Positions 5,585-9,681 of a stretch of 9,681 nucleotides of DNA are shown here, piece after piece; position 1 is the stretch's first letter, and every line of letters starts with the position of its first letter. The notes under the pieces are model-generated. The model was not told the origin of the DNA and did not search any database. It saw only the letters and a program-made list of their open reading frames with translations. The stretch is from Lachnospiraceae bacterium (lineage in GTDB: Bacteria > Bacillota > Clostridia > Lachnospirales > Lachnospiraceae), in NCBI GenBank assembly GCA_003447895.1, contig DLYC01000021.1:11317-20997 (forward strand), written 5' to 3'. Both the position numbers and the translations under genes were made by a program.

Positions 5585-8500
5585 TCAGGTAAACAAGCGG
5601 GCGTCCGGGGAGAAGCAGGCTTTCTGCGCCCCGCTTCCCTTTCCGGACCGGGAAGCGTCCGCCTCCTGTCTCCTCTTCATCGTCTCCCGGCGCGCCTTCT
5701 CCACCGCCGTCGTAAGGGGCGTTATTTCCACCCCGTCCAGGCTGACTTTTTCGATGCCGCTCCGCTTCTGCCTGGCCGCTTCCGCCAGCTGCCGGTTCCT
5801 TCGCTGCTGCGCCTCCAGACCGGCCAGGCTCTCGCTTATATCGTCGATTTCCAATTCCAGTTCCTGGATCTTACTTTCCCGCTTCTTTATTTCCGCAAGG
5901 TTCTCGCTGATTGCCCGGTCAATCCTCTCATTTTCATTATTCATCTCGTTCATGACATCCTCATACTTTTTTTGGACACTGCGCAGAGCTTCGCATCCTT
6001 TCCCGAGGATCCGCTCTGCTCTAAACAGGATCTGCGCGGTTTCTGTAAGATTTTCCTTATCGACCGCCTCTGTCTCCCAAAGCGCCTTCAGGCACTCCAT
6101 CTCCCGCACATAATCGGCGTCTTCCCCGACATAACTTCCCAGCTGTGACAAAAAATACCGGTAAAAAGCGCGATGGCCGTTATACAGGTCCTCATAGTCC
6201 GCACACCTGTTTGTGGCCGTCAGGTCGCGCGCCCGTTCGGCATACAGATGCAGATAATTGATGCATTTGTTATAAGACCGCATTTCAAGCGCCCCGGACA
6301 GCCAGTCCAGCATGTTCTCTACGAGCGCCGTCCACTGACCATGAAGCTGAGCGCCGGCAGTTTCCTTCGAGAGATCTTTGATCCTTCCCGTCTGGATCTG
6401 GCTGATTCCTCTGCAGTCCTTCCACAAAAGGTAGCATCGCCGGTTCAGGTCCGCCTCGCGGTTTCCCACAAGTCTCTGCTTCTCGATCCGGCCGTTCCCT
6501 TCCTTCCGGATCTTCTCGTAAACAACCGGATCCAGAAGATTCTCCGCCCAGATCGTATACACGTCACTTCCAAACTCGTTCGCGCACAGGATCTTTCTGT
6601 GAATATCATCGCCGCACGCTTCCCAAAGGGTTTTCTTAAGTCCGGCGGCCGTTTTCGGATAGTCCCGTTCCAGTGTCCTGGCTTTGGCGGTCAGCTTTTT
6701 AAGCGTTTCAGGTTCGATCGGAACTTCGCTCTTAGCGATTCCGGCCCGCACTTCTTTCAGCCACAGATCTGCATATTCCTTCTGCTCCTCGGAACTGTAA
6801 TCCTGAAACTCTTTAAAGCGAAAGTCTGCCAGTTCCTCGAGCGAATACTGCCTGAGTGTATCTTCCAGGTCTATGCGGATCCAGTCTCTGTCAATCTTCC
6901 GGAATGCATCCTGACTCTCCTGTGAAACAGAAGTCCGATAGCTGTCCAGAAATTCACGTCCCGTTTTCTGGACCTGTTTTCGAAGATCCTTGTCTGCCTT
7001 CCGGCAGTTTTCCAAAAAGCAGTCAAAATATTCCCCGGCGTAGCGCTCTTCCAAAAAGTCCTTCTCTTTGCCAATAAAGATCAGCCCCTTTTCCGTTCCC
7101 TCCTTAAAAATGCCCTTGATCTTCACGCGGATCCAAGGCGCAAAAGCAGGAGTTCCCGGATCAGGTGTTTCCGGATCGAGCAGACTGCTCACAGAACACC
7201 GCTCCTTTTTGTCCATCTTGAAATAGAAGTCCCCGCCAAAGAGGACTTCGCCCATCTTTTTTCGGAAGCTCCCGATCTCTGTCAGGACTTTGTAAGTCGA
7301 CAGTCTGCCGAGGAATGTGTCAATATCTTCGATCTTTCCCAAGTCGCCGGCAATGCAGGATTTCTCTCCCTTTTTCTGCCACAGATCTGTCAGGGCCTCT
7401 TTTCTGAGATCCTGATCCGAAATCACAAGGAGATTGTTATAAAATCTGTTGTCGCCACTGGCAAAAGCGCTCTCCAGCATCTCTTCATAGGCCTGCTTCG
7501 CTGTCTTTCGGAGGTCTCCCGGATCGGTGCTCCACACATTTTTCTCATCTTTGAGGATATTGAAATGCACGATCGCGAGGTCCATTTTGCTCAGGTCATT
7601 GGGTAAGGCCAGTACCCTGAACAGGAGATCACAATAGCCCTTCGACTTCATTGCGCCTGCTACCAGCGTATTAAACTCAATCGGTAAATCTTCCCTTTGA
7701 ATCTCTGTGACCCCGCCGCTTCGAAGCTGCCGGCAGAAGTACATCAGATCGAGCGTATCCCCGTCAAACTCTTCCCCCGCAAGGCCGCAGTCTGTGAGCT
7801 CTCTAAGAAACGTCCTGTAGGCTTCAAGGGATTCCATCGCCTTCTCCGCGAGCGCGTCGTAGAGATCCTCTTTCCCCTCGGCGTTCGCTCCCGCCTCTTC
7901 GTGATCCGAGCGGTCCGATTCAGGATCGCAGTAGCCCAGCCTGTAAAACTGCCCTCTCTCCGGCTCGCTGTCCACGAACGAGACAGCCACGCGGTTTCTG
8001 TTCTTTTGGGAAAAGACACAATAGGTCAGTCTGCTTCCGAAATCGCCCCTTAGCTCCTCCGGAACCGGCATCAGGACACTGAGAAGCCACATGATCTCTC
8101 TGGCCGCTGTCCTCTTCTCCTCATCCGTAAGCCGGTCCTCGGGAAACACAATCGACAGCCTTTCCTTTTTTCCGAAGATGATGGGAGCAGCCCCCGCCAG
8201 GAGCCCGGCGAGGCCTGCTTTTGAAAAGCCGTATTTGCGCAGGATTTCCGAATAGTTCTCCTCGGAAATACAGGGGTCAAACTCTTCCTCCGTATACTCT
8301 CTGCTTTTGTCACAGACAGAGTCATACGCATACCTGAGATAGTAATCGGAAGGATCCGAGGAGGCTTCATCCGGCACCCAGATCTGGACCAGTCTGTTTG
8401 CTTTGTCTTTTGACTCGAAAGGGCTGACGCCTATGCCGACAAATTTTCTGAAATAGTTCGAATAGCAGACGAACTCAGCCGTCCGGCTGCCATCCTCTTT

Positions 8501-8620
8501 CACAAATGCTTCGCATATCTTCTCACAGGCCTTTTTAAACGCTTCGCTGTTGTCGCTGGACGCATAGATCCCCAATCCGGAGTTTATATCCCGATAATGA
8601 AACGCCTGATTGAATCTCAT
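5585..8620 (-). CDS. GAP1-like GTPase-associated protein with C-terminal coiled coil
   Basis: A large soluble protein of 1011 residues with no signal peptide or membrane helix. The N-terminal region (about 1-230) begins MRFNQAFHYRDINSGLG and contains an RLTYCVF segment at about 197-203. Both fit my recollection of the GAP1 (GTPase-associated protein 1) N-terminal domain, in which a FNQ/QxHY-type opening is followed by a conserved LTF/LTY strand. The middle (about 250-880) is mostly predicted alpha-helical, rich in charged and aromatic residues, and shows no catalytic motif I recognise. A heptad-like coiled coil rich in Glu, Lys and Leu covers about 886-955, followed by a basic, low-complexity tail. 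In the family, GAP1 proteins are encoded next to DO-GTPases and are predicted to act with them as adaptor or effector scaffolds; here the GTPase lies 17 bases upstream. The start at 8620 rests on the strong ribosome binding site. Family assignment is by eye and needs a profile search; the gene itself is secure. Confidence 0.8.
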   Translation of the reverse strand: MRFNQAFHYRDINSGLGIYASSDNSEAFKKACEKICEAFVKEDGSRTAEFVCYSNYFRKFVGIGVSPFESKDKANRLVQIWVPDEASSDPSDYYLRYAYDSVCDKSREYTEEEFDPCISEENYSEILRKYGFSKAGLAGLLAGAAPIIFGKKERLSIVFPEDRLTDEEKRTAAREIMWLLSVLMPVPEELRGDFGSRLTYCVFSQKNRNRVAVSFVDSEPERGQFYRLGYCDPESDRSDHEEAGANAEGKEDLYDALAEKAMESLEAYRTFLRELTDCGLAGEEFDGDTLDLMYFCRQLRSGGVTEIQREDLPIEFNTLVAGAMKSKGYCDLLFRVLALPNDLSKMDLAIVHFNILKDEKNVWSTDPGDLRKTAKQAYEEMLESAFASGDNRFYNNLLVISDQDLRKEALTDLWQKKGEKSCIAGDLGKIEDIDTFLGRLSTYKVLTEIGSFRKKMGEVLFGGDFYFKMDKKERCSVSSLLDPETPDPGTPAFAPWIRVKIKGIFKEGTEKGLIFIGKEKDFLEERYAGEYFDCFLENCRKADKDLRKQVQKTGREFLDSYRTSVSQESQDAFRKIDRDWIRIDLEDTLRQYSLEELADFRFKEFQDYSSEEQKEYADLWLKEVRAGIAKSEVPIEPETLKKLTAKARTLERDYPKTAAGLKKTLWEACGDDIHRKILCANEFGSDVYTIWAENLLDPVVYEKIRKEGNGRIEKQRLVGNREADLNRRCYLLWKDCRGISQIQTGRIKDLSKETAGAQLHGQWTALVENMLDWLSGALEMRSYNKCINYLHLYAERARDLTATNRCADYEDLYNGHRAFYRYFLSQLGSYVGEDADYVREMECLKALWETEAVDKENLTETAQILFRAERILGKGCEALRSVQKKYEDVMNEMNNENERIDRAISENLAEIKKRESKIQELELEIDDISESLAGLEAQQRRNRQLAEAARQKRSGIEKVSLDGVEITPLTTAVEKARRETMKRRQEADASRSGKGSGAQKACFSPDARLFT

Positions 8621-8626
8621 TGCTCT

Positions 8627-8632
8627 CCTCCT
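8627..8632 (-). promoter_or_regulatory. Ribosome binding site fixing the GAP1-like start
   Basis: AGGAGG lies 6 bases before ATG 8620, while ATG 8656 lies upstream of it and inside the GTPase gene. The site also follows the GTPase stop (8638-8640) directly, which favours translational coupling. It supports a protein starting MRFNQAF rather than one with 12 extra Arg-rich residues. Confidence 0.8.
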
Positions 8633-8637
8633 CTGCC

Positions 8638-9681
8638 TTATTTCTCGTCGATCCACCCGTTATCGGCAATCCTGTCCACAATACACCGGATCAGCGGTTC
8701 CACCACACGGATCGGTTCATACTGACCCTTCAGCGCGCCGTGCAGTTCCGCGTCACAGCCAAGGGCGCTGATGCAGTGCCAGGACCGTCCCTTAAATTCA
8801 CTTCCGATCTCGTCGACTTCCCTCTCACTCAGGTCTCCGAACAGCCTGTACTCTTTGATCATATCCGTGACCGTATCGCTCGTAAGATCCACTTCCGCTC
8901 TGTTGGAAGGATCCGTATCCAGATTGAGGAACAGGGTCCCGTACTCCCTTTCATCGACCATTGGCTTTAAGAGGTCGCTCTTTATAATGACCCCCAGAAA
9001 ACGCGTGCTTTCGCTCTTGGTTTTTCCGACGCGGCTCTCACTTCTGGCGAGCTTTAGGCTCCGGTATACATCCAGTGTCGTTTTCTTTTTCTCCTTCTTG
9101 TCACTGTCCTTCCTTTCCGAGCCCGCATAGGCCTTTTTCAGGACTTCCCTGGCGGTGACCCTCATTCTTCCGTCCTTTTTCTGTTTCTCTCCCTGCTCCT
9201 GTATGCTGTCTACTATGCAGGCTTTGAGCACCTCCTGAATACTCTTGGGATCGATCTGGTTTCTGTCCAGTTCAATGTTCATATCTTCCGGGTCAAACAG
9301 GTACATATCGACATTGGATTTTTCGATCACCGCTTTCAGAAAGTCTTTTTTCAGTGTGGTCGGCTTGGCAAGATTCTCACCTGCATTGTCATAGATTCCC
9401 ACGGTCATTCTGTGTCCTTTGTAGTCCACATTTAAAAAGACAGGCTGGATCAATTTTTCTTTGATCGTCATCTCAGGGCATTCCGGGTTATCATCGCTGC
9501 TCAGCTTGTCCGCCTCTTCAGCCATACTGTCGCTGAACCCGCCGTATCCGTAGTAGTTGGCCGGTGTGATCTCCATATCATACCCGCTGATCCTCACGTT
9601 TTTTCCAAGCGCCTTCCACTGGTCCGCCATCAGCGAGAGGAGCATTGTCGTCTTGCCGCTTCCGGTCGGGCCGATCAGAGA
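8638..9681 (-). CDS. P-loop GTPase (DO-GTPase/TRAFAC-like), 5' end beyond window
   Basis: This is a partial gene: the reading frame runs open to the window edge, so its true start is upstream. The first ATG inside the window (9645) lies after the nucleotide-binding loop and cannot be the start. Counting visible residues from the edge, a Walker A/G1 motif GPTGSGKT is at 4-11. A G3-like DNAGE follows a hydrophobic strand at about 98-102. A G4-like KSD is at about 234-236 (VIIKSDLL), and a G5-like ISALG at about 304-308. KxD plus SA indicates guanine specificity, so GTPase rather than ATPase. A Lys/Glu-rich, probably disordered insert (about 160-202) separates G3 and G4. There is no signal peptide or membrane segment in the visible part, so it is probably cytosolic. 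The motif layout and the neighbouring GAP1-like gene fit the double-GTPase (DO-GTPase) families recalled from comparative genomics. It ends with TAA 17 bases before the next start. GTPase confidence is high; exact family is moderate. Confidence 0.85.
   Translation of the reverse strand, partial: SLIGPTGSGKTTMLLSLMADQWKALGKNVRISGYDMEITPANYYGYGGFSDSMAEEADKLSSDDNPECPEMTIKEKLIQPVFLNVDYKGHRMTVGIYDNAGENLAKPTTLKKDFLKAVIEKSNVDMYLFDPEDMNIELDRNQIDPKSIQEVLKACIVDSIQEQGEKQKKDGRMRVTAREVLKKAYAGSERKDSDKKEKKKTTLDVYRSLKLARSESRVGKTKSESTRFLGVIIKSDLLKPMVDEREYGTLFLNLDTDPSNRAEVDLTSDTVTDMIKEYRLFGDLSEREVDEIGSEFKGRSWHCISALGCDAELHGALKGQYEPIRVVEPLIRCIVDRIADNGWIDEK

Noticed and set aside
6173..6925. 250-codon plus-strand open frame
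   Set aside because: Wholly inside the GAP1-like gene on the other strand, with no supporting domain or convincing ribosome binding site.
8618..8656. ATG 8656 as start of the GAP1-like gene
   Set aside because: It lies inside the GTPase gene upstream of the AGGAGG site; ATG 8620 has ideal spacing and begins at the conserved-looking MRFNQAF.
1..9681. CRISPR array, transposon ends or prophage genes
   Set aside because: No regularly spaced direct repeats, no transposase or integrase, and no tRNA-associated attachment repeats were seen.

Overview
The window is about 9.7 kb of densely packed, wholly minus-strand coding sequence, so genes read from high to low coordinates. Strong GGAGG-type ribosome binding sites, moderate GC (roughly half, judged by eye) and the combination of protein families suggest a member of the Bacillota, most plausibly a Lachnospiraceae-like clostridium. 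That placement is inference; there is no rRNA or other taxonomic marker. I see no tRNA, rRNA, CRISPR array, insertion sequence or attachment site.

Upstream half (9681 down to about 3937): three genes in a probable operon. First is a P-loop GTPase whose N-terminus is cut by the window edge exactly at its Walker A motif; G3, G4 and G5 motifs are visible. Seventeen bases later comes a 1011-residue protein whose N-terminal region resembles GAP1 (GTPase-associated protein 1) and which ends in a coiled coil. After a 58-base gap (to the chosen GTG start) comes a 529-residue protein with an N-terminal XRE/Cro-type helix-turn-helix and, around its middle, a second segment resembling a helix-turn-helix. 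From what I recall of the GAP1 and double-GTPase (DO-GTPase) families, such pairs belong to NTP-dependent signalling or conflict systems predicted by comparative genomics, with little experimental work. The locus very probably continues upstream of this window.

A 164-base gap (3773-3936) follows. It holds two hairpin-forming inverted repeats, a perfect 14-bp palindrome that could be an operator, and a small stem-loop in the leader of the next gene.

Downstream half (3772 down to 7): a compact cell-wall trio. It comprises a membrane-anchored protein with an FHA-like domain lacking key phosphopeptide-binding residues, a SEDS-family glycosyltransferase (FtsW/RodA/SpoVE type) with its catalytic Asp intact, and a short class B penicillin-binding protein with all three transpeptidase motifs. 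SEDS plus class B PBP is the standard core for septal or side-wall peptidoglycan synthesis, and an FHA partner recalls the FHA-RodA-PbpA operon of Actinobacteria.

The most interesting aspect is the juxtaposition, on one strand, of a GTPase/GAP1/HTH signalling module and a dedicated FHA-SEDS-PBP peptidoglycan synthase. A working hypothesis is that the GTPase module senses stress or invasion and controls a specialised wall synthase, or that the two are regulated together through the palindrome and the HTH protein. This is inference from gene order; conservation of the linkage across genomes would decide it.
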